This document shows, piece by piece, positions 7,853-15,528 of a stretch of DNA of 64,000 bases (its first letter is position 1; each line of letters starts with the position of its first letter). Source of the DNA: DSCS01 sp035391585 (GTDB taxonomy: Bacteria; Macinerneyibacteriota; Macinerneyibacteria; Macinerneyibacteriales; DSCS01). Where the stretch lies: NCBI GenBank assembly GCA_964574875.1, contig CAZNOX010000005.1, positions 1-64,000 on the forward strand, in the 5' to 3' direction. The notes under the pieces are model-generated. The model made no database searches, was not told the DNA's origin, and saw only the letters and a program-made list of their open reading frames with translations. Made by a program: the position numbers and the translations under genes.

Positions 7853-9480
7853 GCTTGATTACCAAGTATGTCTTAATAAGTATTGATGAAGATACACTCA
7901 TCGCCGGAGCCAGGAAAGTCGAAAGCGAACTGAACAGGATCCTGGCGGAGCAGGACTTGTCCGGAGAGATCATGGTCGTGGAGACAGGGACCATGGGGAT
8001 CCTGGGAAAAGGCGTGGTCATGCTGATCCAGCCCGATGATGTCACTTATGTCAATGTGACTCCTGAGGATGTCCGGGAGATCGTGACGGAGCATCTTTTG
8101 AAGGGACGCCCTGTGAAGAGGCTCCAGTTTACCGGAAAAGTGGACCAGAATGTCATCACATTCCGTGAAACAGCTCAGGAGCTCAAAAAACAGAAGAGAG
8201 TCGTCCTGGCCAATTCCGGACTGATCAATCCCGAAAGCATCGACGAGTATATTGCCGTCAACGGTTATGAAGCTCTTGGGAAAGCCCTGACGGCCCATAA
8301 ACCTGAAGAGGTCATCGACATGGTGAAATCCAGCGGCCTTCGCGGACGCGGCGGAGCGGGATTTCCCACAGGACTGAAGTGGTCTTTTACAGCCCCCTTG
8401 AAAAATACTCCGAAATACATCGTCTGTAATGCCGATGAAGGGGAACCCGGGACATTCAAAGACAGGCTGATCATGGAAGGCGATCCCCATAAACTCATCG
8501 AAGGAATGGCCATCGCCGCCTATGCTATCGGTGCTGAGATGGGATATATCTATATCCGCGGTGAGTACACCCTCTCCATCAGCCGGACACAGAAAGCCAT
8601 TGAAGACGCCCGCGCCTACGGACTCCTGGGGAAGAATATCTTCGGGACATCCTTTTCCTTTGACCTGGAGATCAAAAAGGGCGCCGGAGCTTATGTCTGC
8701 GGTGAAGAGACCGCTCTCATCAACTCCCTGGAAGGCGGACGGGGAAATCCCCGTGTGAAACCGCCCTTCCCCGGTGTCAAAGGCCTCTGGCAGCAGCCCA
8801 CTGTTGTCAACAATGTGGAGACATTGTCCAATATCCCGTCCATCATCCTCAACGGGCCGGACTGGTTTAAATCCATAGGGACTGAAAAATCCACCGGAAC
8901 GAAAGTCTATACGATTCTGGGCCATGTGAACAACCCCGGGCTCATCGAAGTGGAAATGGGAACAACCCTGCGGGAGATCATCTATAAATATGCCGGAGGA
9001 GTCAAGGGCGGGAAATTCAAGTGTGCCCTGGTGGGCGGTGCCGCAGGCGCTTTCCTTGATGAGGAGATGCTTGATGTCCGCATGGATTACGACCATCTGG
9101 GTGAATACAAGGCCGTTCTGGGTTCCGGAGCGATCCTTGTCATGAATGAAGAGAGCTGTATTGTGGATATGCTCCGCAACATACTCTTTTTCTTCAAACA
9201 TGAATCCTGCGGAAAGTGTTCTCCCTGCCGGATCGGAACAGCCCAGCTCTACGCTCTGGCTGACAAGATCTATTCAGGCCGGGGGAGTGATGAAGACCTT
9301 GAACAGATGCTTACGCTTTCCGAGGCCATGAGCACCACAGCCCTCTGCGCCCTGGGACAGTCTCCCTACCTTGTGATCCATACCGCTGTGAAATTCTTCC
9401 AGGATGAGATCGAAGAACATATCCGGCGCAAGGTCTGTATGAAGGATATCTGCAGGATGAACGGAGCGGAACGCCAATGA
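7849..9480 (+). CDS. Second NuoF-like flavin subunit, shortened and lacking N-terminal cluster cysteines
   Basis: 543 residues. The NuoF core is intact: GLRGRGGAGFPTG near residue 165, CNADEGEPGTF near 193, and the [4Fe-4S] motif ESCGKCSPCR near 453. The N-terminal thioredoxin-like domain is kept in length and shape (PDDVTYVNVTPEDVREIVTEHLLKGRPV), but it has no cysteine before residue 193; the usual CMGPC reads TMGIL. The C-terminal two-cluster ferredoxin domain of the paralogue at 5522 is absent. The protein should bind FMN and NADH and one [4Fe-4S] cluster, with a shorter electron path. The ATG overlaps the upstream stop (ATGA). An active, alternative nucleotide-binding subunit is likely but unproved. 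Confidence 0.88.
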   Translation: MSLITKYVLISIDEDTLIAGARKVESELNRILAEQDLSGEIMVVETGTMGILGKGVVMLIQPDDVTYVNVTPEDVREIVTEHLLKGRPVKRLQFTGKVDQNVITFRETAQELKKQKRVVLANSGLINPESIDEYIAVNGYEALGKALTAHKPEEVIDMVKSSGLRGRGGAGFPTGLKWSFTAPLKNTPKYIVCNADEGEPGTFKDRLIMEGDPHKLIEGMAIAAYAIGAEMGYIYIRGEYTLSISRTQKAIEDARAYGLLGKNIFGTSFSFDLEIKKGAGAYVCGEETALINSLEGGRGNPRVKPPFPGVKGLWQQPTVVNNVETLSNIPSIILNGPDWFKSIGTEKSTGTKVYTILGHVNNPGLIEVEMGTTLREIIYKYAGGVKGGKFKCALVGGAAGAFLDEEMLDVRMDYDHLGEYKAVLGSGAILVMNEESCIVDMLRNILFFFKHESCGKCSPCRIGTAQLYALADKIYSGRGSDEDLEQMLTLSEAMSTTALCALGQSPYLVIHTAVKFFQDEIEEHIRRKVCMKDICRMNGAERQ

Positions 9481-9530
9481 ACGGCTGTTCTGTGGCCATA
9501 AATAGGAATTTACGCTAAGGAGGGTTTATT

Positions 9531-11312
9531 ATGGCTGAAATGGTCAAATTGTATATTGACGGCATTGAAGTGGACGTACCCGAAGGGACGACCATCCTGA
9601 ATGCAGCCAAAGAGGCCGGGAAGAACATTCCCACATTATGTTACCATGAAGACCTGCCGCCCACAGCGGCCTGCGGTGTCTGTGTCATCGAGTATGAGGG
9701 ACGTCCCGGGATGCAGAGAGCCTGCTGTACACCCGTAGCCCCTGGTATGAAGGTCATCACCAATTCAAAGACACTGAGAGAACGGCGGAAAGCCGTGGTG
9801 GGATTGGTCCTCTCCAACCACAATGTGGACTGTCCGTCATGCGCCGCCAACGAGAAGTGCGAACTTCAGAAACTGGCCAACGACCTCGGTGTGGATATGC
9901 ATATGTATGAAAAGATCCTGGACCACCGCCCTGAAGACAAGACCAGCGTTGCTATAGTCCGCGACCCAGACAAGTGCATCCTTTGCGGACGCTGCGTTAC
10001 CGTGTGTGACGAGATCCAGACAGTGAATGCCATTGAGATCACAGACCGCGGCTTTGAAGCCCATGTGGATACCGCCTTTTCAGCGGGGATGGGCGCCAGC
10101 CCCTGTGTCAATTGCGGACAGTGTATCGTCTACTGCCCAACAGGCGCTCTGCGTGAGCAGAGCCACCTGGAAGCTGTCTGGGATGCCATCCTGGATCCCG
10201 AGAAGCATGTTGTCGTCCAGGAGGCTCCGGCTATCCGTGCATCCATAGGCGAAGAGTTCGGTATGGAGATCGGGTCCGTGACTGTGGGCAAGATGTATGC
10301 GGCCTTGAAACGGATCGGATTTGATGCGATCTTTGATACGAACTTCTCTGCTGACCTCACGATCATGGAAGAGGGGACAGAACTTGTTCAGAGGATCAGC
10401 AACGGCGGGAAACTGCCCCTGATCACCTCCTGCTCACCGGGCTGGGTCAAGTTTATGGAGACTTTCTTCCCCAATCTCGGAGAGAATACCTCCACAGCCA
10501 AATCGCCCCAGCAGATGATGGGGGCTTTGACCAAGACCTACTATGCGAAAAAGAGCGGGATCGATCCGGCAAAGATCGTCTCTGTCTCCATCATGCCCTG
10601 CACCGCGAAAAAGTTTGAGGCCCAGAGGCCTGAGATGCGTGACAGCGGGTACCAGGATGTGGATTATGTCCTGACCACACGTGAGTTTGTCAGGATGATC
10701 CGTGAAGCGGGACTCGACTTCAAAAACCTTCCGGAAGAGGAACCTTACCACGCGCTTGCCGATTATACAGGAGCGGCCACGATCTTCGGAGCGACAGGCG
10801 GGGTTATGGAAGCGGCTGTCCGTTCAGCTTATTACCTCATCACAAAGAGCGACCTGGACAACGTGGATATTCAGCCCGTTCGCGGAATGGAAGGGATCAA
10901 AGAAGCTGAACTCGACATCCCCGGCCTGGGTAAAGTCAAAGTGGCTGTGGCTCACGGCCTTGGAAACGCCAGGGAGCTTCTCACAAAAGTCTCGAAACAG
11001 CTCGAAGAGACCGGAAAGAGCGAGTACGCCTTTATCGAGATCATGGCCTGCCCCGGAGGATGCGTGGGCGGAGGGGGACAGCCCTACGGCAGTTCCATCG
11101 CCATGCGTGCCCGTCGCGGAGAAGGGCTCTACAAAGAGGATTCTTCCCTGCCTAAACGCTGCTCGCATCATAATGAAGCGATCCTGAACATCTATAAAGA
11201 GTTCCTGGGAGAACCCGGCTCCAAGATCGCACACAAACTTCTTCACACCAATTATGTGGAGAGGAGTGTCGTCTCCGGAGACGCGGTCCGTGAGATCACT
11301 CACAAGCATTGA
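9531..11312 (+). CDS. hydA: [FeFe]-hydrogenase catalytic subunit HydA
   Basis: 593 residues, after aaggaggg. The N-terminus holds a plant-type [2Fe-2S] domain (CxxC in AACGVC and the ACC near residue 64). Next come a His-Cys3 [4Fe-4S] site (HNVDCPSCAANEKC) and two [4Fe-4S] motifs (CILCGRCVTVC and CVNCGQCIVYC). The H-cluster motifs are TSCSPGW near residue 300, MPCTAKKFE near 355 and ACPGGCVGGGGQP near 505. The C-terminus carries the fused small-subunit region. It reduces protons or oxidises H2 and exchanges electrons with the NuoEF-type subunits encoded upstream. One of the tandem cysteines of the common TSCCPxW motif is serine here; I recall the same variant in NAD-linked multisubunit enzymes. 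Last gene of its operon. Confidence 0.95.
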   Translation: MAEMVKLYIDGIEVDVPEGTTILNAAKEAGKNIPTLCYHEDLPPTAACGVCVIEYEGRPGMQRACCTPVAPGMKVITNSKTLRERRKAVVGLVLSNHNVDCPSCAANEKCELQKLANDLGVDMHMYEKILDHRPEDKTSVAIVRDPDKCILCGRCVTVCDEIQTVNAIEITDRGFEAHVDTAFSAGMGASPCVNCGQCIVYCPTGALREQSHLEAVWDAILDPEKHVVVQEAPAIRASIGEEFGMEIGSVTVGKMYAALKRIGFDAIFDTNFSADLTIMEEGTELVQRISNGGKLPLITSCSPGWVKFMETFFPNLGENTSTAKSPQQMMGALTKTYYAKKSGIDPAKIVSVSIMPCTAKKFEAQRPEMRDSGYQDVDYVLTTREFVRMIREAGLDFKNLPEEEPYHALADYTGAATIFGATGGVMEAAVRSAYYLITKSDLDNVDIQPVRGMEGIKEAELDIPGLGKVKVAVAHGLGNARELLTKVSKQLEETGKSEYAFIEIMACPGGCVGGGGQPYGSSIAMRARRGEGLYKEDSSLPKRCSHHNEAILNIYKEFLGEPGSKIAHKLLHTNYVERSVVSGDAVREITHKH

Positions 11313-11336
11313 GTGACTGCAGGACGAAAATGAGAA

Positions 11337-11364
11337 GGGCGGCCTTTCAGGCCGCCCTTTTTTT
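11337..11364 (+). terminator. Rho-independent terminator of the hydrogenase operon
   Basis: An 8-bp GC stem (gggcggcc at 11337-11344 with ggccgccc at 11350-11357), loop tttca, and seven T residues at 11358-11364. It lies 24 nt after the hydA stop. Confidence 0.93.
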
Positions 11365-11393
11365 ATTGAAATAAGATCCCTTGAAATGAAAAG

Positions 11394-11705
11394 TCAGAGG
11401 AGAAATGAGGTAAAGCCCCGGATGAGAAGGGGTTTGATCTCTTCCCAGGGCAGGGAATCGCCCGGATCGGGATAGGCCAGAAGGCCGAAGAGACGTCCTT
11501 TTGCTTCGAAGGTCTCCCGGCGGGATGTTCCCGCTGAAAAGAGGCCCTCTCCTGTGAGAAACGACCAGCGTTTTCCGAAGATCTCACAGAAGGCCACAGA
11601 GGCAGAAAGCTCGTGTGAAAGAAGAGCGCCGGCCTTTTCCGTAAAAGACGTGAAGTCAGCCGATTCCTCAAGAAATGTTTCCAGGGTGTTATAGATAGAG
11701 GTCAC
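11394..11705 (-). CDS. Small uncharacterised protein coupled to hydG
   Basis: 103 residues from a GTG at 11705, preferred over an ATG at 11741 because ggaggggg lies 6 nt before it and because the overlap with hydG shrinks to 17 bp. The sequence is soluble, with an alpha/beta look (HELSASVAFCEIFGKRWSFL, then GRLFGLLAYPDP). It faintly resembles part of a GAF-type sensory domain but is too short for a full one. It does not look like the small ACT-type hydrogenase regulator found next to maturases elsewhere. The overlap with hydG suggests co-translation and perhaps a role tied to maturation. Function unknown; there is a modest chance that it is not a real gene. Confidence 0.55.
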   Translation of the reverse strand: MTSIYNTLETFLEESADFTSFTEKAGALLSHELSASVAFCEIFGKRWSFLTGEGLFSAGTSRRETFEAKGRLFGLLAYPDPGDSLPWEEIKPLLIRGFTSFLL

Positions 11706-13188
11706 GCTCCCCCTCCGAAACACGTTGATAATACTCGTCAAACTCGGTCAAAAGAGGGTTGTTCCGGAAGAAAGGATCCTTTCGGATCTCGGCGATCTCT
11801 TTCCGGATCAGGTCTTCTCCGATTTTCTGAGTCTCAGGAGAAGAAAAATCATCCAGCCATTCACGGAAGGTGAGGACGGCATTCAATTTGCAGAACTTTC
11901 CTTCTGTCCCGCATTTGAGAAGGCCCATGATCTTGTCACCGGTACGGCCGCAGCGGTAGCCTGCCGTGCAGAACGAGGAGATCATTCCCATCTGAGCCAG
12001 TTCTCTGACCACATCATCCAGTTCACGCGTGTCTCCGAGGACAAACTGCTGACGTTCCTTATCCTGGCGGTCGTATTGTTCAGAGTAGGCTCCCAAACCG
12101 ATACGGGTGGAGGCATCTGTCTGGGTGCATCCCAGTTTGATCACCTCTTTACGCAACTGGGGTTTTTCTCTGGCCGTGACGATCATGCCTGTATAGGGAA
12201 TGGCCAGACGCAGGACAGTGACAAGTTTTTTGAATTCTTCGTCAGAAACGAGGTGATCGGTATGCTCAGAATAGGGGGCATTGTCCGCGGGCATAAGTCG
12301 GGGGAATGAGACGGTATGGGGCCCGATACCGTCGAACCTCTTTTCCAGTTCCATGGCATGATAGAGAAGTCCCATGACATCATAACGCCAATGATAAAGG
12401 CCGAAAAGGGCTCCGATGGCCACATCATCAATACCCGCTTCCATGGCTCTGTGATGGGTATAGAGACGCCAGCGGTAATCGGATTTCGGCCCCACCGGAT
12501 GCATCTTCTTATAAGTGGGACGGTGATAGGTCTCCTGAAAAACCTGGTAAGTCCCGATTCCGGCTTTCCAGAGTTTTTTGAAATCATCCACAGAGAGCGG
12601 GGCCGCATTGACATTCACGCGGCGGATGGTTCCGGTTCCTTTTCTCGTCTTTTCCTGGACATCATAGATGGCCCTGATGGTCTCGGCCATATAATCGGCA
12701 TCGGAAGAGGGATGTTCGCCGTAAACGACGATGAGGCGCTTGTGGCCCATTTTGACCAGGCTCTCAGCTTCCATCCGGACCTGATCCGGGGTGAGGACTC
12801 TCCGGACCTCATGGGTGTTGTCTTTGCGAAATCCGCAATAGAGACAGTTATTGACGCAGAGGTTGCTGCAATAAAGCGGAGCGAAGATGACGATACGGTT
12901 ATCATAGACCTTTTTTTTGATTTCAAGGCCTGCAGCAGCCATCTCCTGCCAGAGTTCAGGGTCATTCACATGGAGGAGGGCGGCGGTCTCATCGGGGTCC
13001 AGACGTTCTATGGAAAGTGATTTCTGGATGATGTCCCGGATCCTGATCTTATCACTCTTTTTATTCTTTTCCAGGTGCTGTTCAATAGCGTCATGGTCGA
13101 TAAAATCTTTTCCGTTGTCTAAGTAGCGGTCGATCTCCTCATCTTTGACGACATTATCGGCCCACTCTTTGACACCCATTTTTCCCAT
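11689..13188 (-). CDS. hydG: HydG, radical SAM tyrosine lyase for hydrogenase maturation (variant C-terminal motif)
   Basis: 499 residues from the ATG at 13188, chosen because GGAGG lies 6 nt upstream; the longer start at 13230 has no such site. HydG cleaves tyrosine to make the CO and cyanide ligands of the H-cluster. The radical SAM motif is present as C111-x3-C115-x2-C118. The C-terminal second-cluster motif is normally C-x2-C-x22-C (CTACYR). Here it reads CTAGYRC, so C407 and C433 are kept, the middle cysteine position is G410, and additional cysteines stand at 413 and 426. Whether the auxiliary cluster can form with these residues is open. Family identity is certain from length and the flanking SFCTA-YR-GRTG and NAVLTF motifs. 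It is transcribed from its own promoter opposite to hydA. Confidence 0.93.
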   Translation of the reverse strand: MGKMGVKEWADNVVKDEEIDRYLDNGKDFIDHDAIEQHLEKNKKSDKIRIRDIIQKSLSIERLDPDETAALLHVNDPELWQEMAAAGLEIKKKVYDNRIVIFAPLYCSNLCVNNCLYCGFRKDNTHEVRRVLTPDQVRMEAESLVKMGHKRLIVVYGEHPSSDADYMAETIRAIYDVQEKTRKGTGTIRRVNVNAAPLSVDDFKKLWKAGIGTYQVFQETYHRPTYKKMHPVGPKSDYRWRLYTHHRAMEAGIDDVAIGALFGLYHWRYDVMGLLYHAMELEKRFDGIGPHTVSFPRLMPADNAPYSEHTDHLVSDEEFKKLVTVLRLAIPYTGMIVTAREKPQLRKEVIKLGCTQTDASTRIGLGAYSEQYDRQDKERQQFVLGDTRELDDVVRELAQMGMISSFCTAGYRCGRTGDKIMGLLKCGTEGKFCKLNAVLTFREWLDDFSSPETQKIGEDLIRKEIAEIRKDPFFRNNPLLTEFDEYYQRVSEGERDLYL

Positions 13189-13234
13189 GAGGGTCCTCCT
13201 TGTTTTGAATTGTAAGTAAGTTGCTTCCAAATAA

Positions 13235-13262
13235 ATGATAGGTCTTTTATTCCCGTTGTCAA
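13235..13262 (-). promoter_or_regulatory. hydG promoter
   Basis: On the minus strand the -35 is TTGACA (13262-13257) and the -10 is TATCAT (13240-13235), separated by 16 nt. The leader to the ATG would be about 40 nt and contains the GGAGG site. Confidence 0.65.
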
Positions 13263-13268
13263 CGGGAA
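13250..13268. promoter_or_regulatory. 19-bp palindrome over the hydG -35 box (candidate operator)
   Basis: TTCCCGTTGTCAACGGGAA is a perfect palindrome with 9-bp arms around a single central base. It covers the whole -35 hexamer of the hydG promoter. Such a site is the classic place for a dimeric repressor. I do not recognise the regulator family. Confidence 0.6.
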
Positions 13269-13273
13269 AAGAA

Positions 13274-13301
13274 AAAAAAGCCCCCCGGAGGAGGCTTTTT
13301 T
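13274..13301 (-). terminator. Terminator after the HEAT-repeat gene
   Basis: On the minus strand an A-rich run leads into a GCC(T/C)CC stem with one mismatch, closed by the tetraloop TCCG, and followed by six T. It sits 25-52 nt after the stop of the gene at 13326 and could work in both directions. Confidence 0.7.
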
Positions 13302-13325
13302 ACAGTGAGGAATGCGAGGGCGTCT

Positions 13326-15377
13326 TTACAGGGAGGAGGCCCATTTGGACCACTCCTCCGGAGAGGTATACTTTTTCCCCGATGCTTTCTGAAGGCTTTC
13401 CAGGGCAAGAGCCGTTATCGCTGTATCCTTCTCTGAAAGGAAGCCGGTCAGCGCTGTCATGATCTCCTTGTTTTTCGGATACCGGACCGAAGCGGACAGA
13501 GCGGCCTTTTTCAAGACAGTGTTTTTGCTTTTCAAGCCGTCGAGGATGAAGGTCGCCGTAAATGTCGTATCGATGAGGCTGATGGCTTCCACAGCGGCCA
13601 CACGGGGATCAAGTTCAGGATCATCATAGAAGATCTGGATAATGGGGTTGAGAGCCTCTTTGGCTTTCAGCTGTCCCAATGCTGATATGGCACTGGTGCG
13701 GACAGAAGCCTCTTTATCGGAGAGGGCCCCCACAAGGAGAGGAGTACTCGCCGTGTTATTGATACGCGCCAGCCCTTCAGCGCACAGAGCGCGGATGACG
13801 GCGTTGTCGTCAGAAATGTAGGTTCGGAAAAGATCCGCCGTGGAGGGATCTCCTATATTCACAAGCGCTTCAGCAGCGGCTTCCCGGACAGTCTCTGCGG
13901 GATCGTTCATCAGGGGCGTGATCTGAGGAAGGGCTTTGTTGTATTTGAGTTTTCCCAATGTCTTGAGGCAGTAGACCTTGACCTCGCTGTGGGGGCTCTG
14001 GACAAGAGCGTCTGTAATGATCGGGGTCAGGCGGTAGGAATCAGTGTAGGGGAGAGCTTCAGCCACCATAAGACGGATCTCATCATCGGCATCCTGCAGA
14101 CGCTGAGCCACAAGATCAGCTGTATCCCGGCTCACTTCATTGAAGCTCAGAAGCGCTGAAAGGGCCCGTGTGGAGAGGCGTTTGTCGTTTGATTTCACTG
14201 TTGTCTCAAGAACGGAGAGAGCGTTCTTGTCCCCGAGAGCGATGAGAGTCTCCATGGCCTTTAACTTTGTCTCCGTAGGGAGTCCCGACGAGATCAGGGG
14301 AATAATGGCCTGGGAGAAGCCGCTCCATCTCTTTTCTTCGATAAAGGAGAGGAGACGGTTGATGATGCGCGGATTGTTCGAAGAGAGTCCGCTGAGGATC
14401 ACAGGCCGGGAGACAGCGGGATCCATCTTTTTGATGAGGACTCCGGCTTCTGCTGCGGTTGTGTCATCGAAAGAGGCCAGGCCGTCGACGAGGGACGTGA
14501 CGATCCTGTTGTCCGGATATTTCCCCAGGGAAAGAACGGCCTGACGGCTGACTTTGGGGTCGGGGTCTTTTAAAAGGCCGATGAGAGCTTCGATGGCATC
14601 ATTGAGGTTGATGGATCCAAAGGCTTCAGCGACAGCAACGCGGACACGGGTGTCTTTATCGCTGATCAGGGATTTGAGGTCATTGAGACAGAGGGTATCG
14701 CCGATCAGGCCCAGGGCGCGGGCGGCATTGGCCCGTTTCAGGGGCTCCGGAGAAGCAAGGTTATAGGAGAGGGGTTTGATCGCAGGATATCCTATAGAGG
14801 CCAAAGCACGGACCACAGCCTGTTCCACAGCGTCATTATGAGCGTCCAGAAGGGAGAGAAGGGGGATGATGCTCGCACGGTTTTTGATCTCACCCAGCGC
14901 ATTGATGATCTTCACACGGGCCTCTGTATCGGGTTCTGTGGTGGCCAGGGTGTTGAGTCTCTCAATGGCTGAAGCGCTTCTCCAGCGGCCGAGGATGAAT
15001 GCGGCCTGTCCCCGGACCAGAGGCCTGGGAGAAGAGAGCAGGGCTGTGACACGGCTTTCTGCAGTCGGGCCCACAGCGGCAATAGCCAGGGCGGCTTCAT
15101 GAGAGACATTTTGAAGTCCCTGGACAGTCAGAGGTGTGGTGTCTTCAAGGATCTCCGTCAGATAGGGCACCGCATTGAGCCCCCTGGCCCCTGTCTCCTG
15201 GAGGGTGGTGAGGGCTTCAGCCAGGATATCGGGATCCTGTGAAAAGAGATGTGTCACGGCTGTCTTGACATCGGCCGGTGTTCCCGCAGGAAGAGAGGCA
15301 AGGGGCGTCTTGGGCGGTGTATATCCCGAAAGCATGAGAAAAGCGATGATCAGAAGAGAAAAGGTACGAAAAGCCAT
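13326..15377 (-). CDS. Exported HEAT-repeat protein
   Basis: 683 residues with an aaaggagg site before the ATG. A hydrophobic signal segment covers residues 4-18; the following LSGY lacks the cysteine of a lipobox, so it is probably not a lipoprotein. From about residue 35 to the end the chain is built of roughly 30-residue HEAT/PBS-lyase-like repeats, with recurring motifs such as AAEALVNIGDPS, RANAARALGLIGD and VRTSAISALGQL. Such solenoids act as protein-binding scaffolds. No catalytic motif is seen. It stands alone between a terminator and its own promoter. The partner protein is unknown. Confidence 0.85.
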   Translation of the reverse strand: MAFRTFSLLIIAFLMLSGYTPPKTPLASLPAGTPADVKTAVTHLFSQDPDILAEALTTLQETGARGLNAVPYLTEILEDTTPLTVQGLQNVSHEAALAIAAVGPTAESRVTALLSSPRPLVRGQAAFILGRWRSASAIERLNTLATTEPDTEARVKIINALGEIKNRASIIPLLSLLDAHNDAVEQAVVRALASIGYPAIKPLSYNLASPEPLKRANAARALGLIGDTLCLNDLKSLISDKDTRVRVAVAEAFGSINLNDAIEALIGLLKDPDPKVSRQAVLSLGKYPDNRIVTSLVDGLASFDDTTAAEAGVLIKKMDPAVSRPVILSGLSSNNPRIINRLLSFIEEKRWSGFSQAIIPLISSGLPTETKLKAMETLIALGDKNALSVLETTVKSNDKRLSTRALSALLSFNEVSRDTADLVAQRLQDADDEIRLMVAEALPYTDSYRLTPIITDALVQSPHSEVKVYCLKTLGKLKYNKALPQITPLMNDPAETVREAAAEALVNIGDPSTADLFRTYISDDNAVIRALCAEGLARINNTASTPLLVGALSDKEASVRTSAISALGQLKAKEALNPIIQIFYDDPELDPRVAAVEAISLIDTTFTATFILDGLKSKNTVLKKAALSASVRYPKNKEIMTALTGFLSEKDTAITALALESLQKASGKKYTSPEEWSKWASSL

Positions 15378-15420
15378 GGCAGAAATCCTCCTTTAGGAAT
15401 GTAACGAAGTCCCTGCCTTT

Positions 15421-15449
15421 AATATAGAAGATATCTTTAGTGTTGTCCA
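15421..15449 (-). promoter_or_regulatory. Promoter of the HEAT-repeat gene
   Basis: Minus strand: -35 TGGACA (15449-15444), 17-nt spacer, -10 TATATT (15426-15421). The leader to the start codon is about 37 nt. Confidence 0.55.
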
Positions 15450-15473
15450 CCAGAAAACCGAAAAGAAGAAGGC

Positions 15474-15510
15474 GGGAGAGGGGGTTTGCTTAAAAAAACC
15501 CTCCTCTCCC
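15474..15510 (-). terminator. Strong hairpin after the decarboxylase gene
   Basis: GGGAGAGG-GGGTTT pairs with AAACCC-T-CCTCTCCC, leaving one bulged base and a short A/T loop. It starts 19 nt after the stop at 15529 on the minus strand. The tail is only moderately T-rich (cttcttctttt), so termination efficiency is uncertain. Confidence 0.5.
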
Positions 15511-15528
15511 CGATATCAGTTTAATATT

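Noticed and set aside
7873..9201. Long antisense open frame (442 codons) under the second NuoF-like gene
   Set aside because: It lies wholly opposite a gene with strong family motifs, has no recognisable domain, and similar antisense frames occur under other long genes (28626-29867, 60780-62105) because of codon bias.
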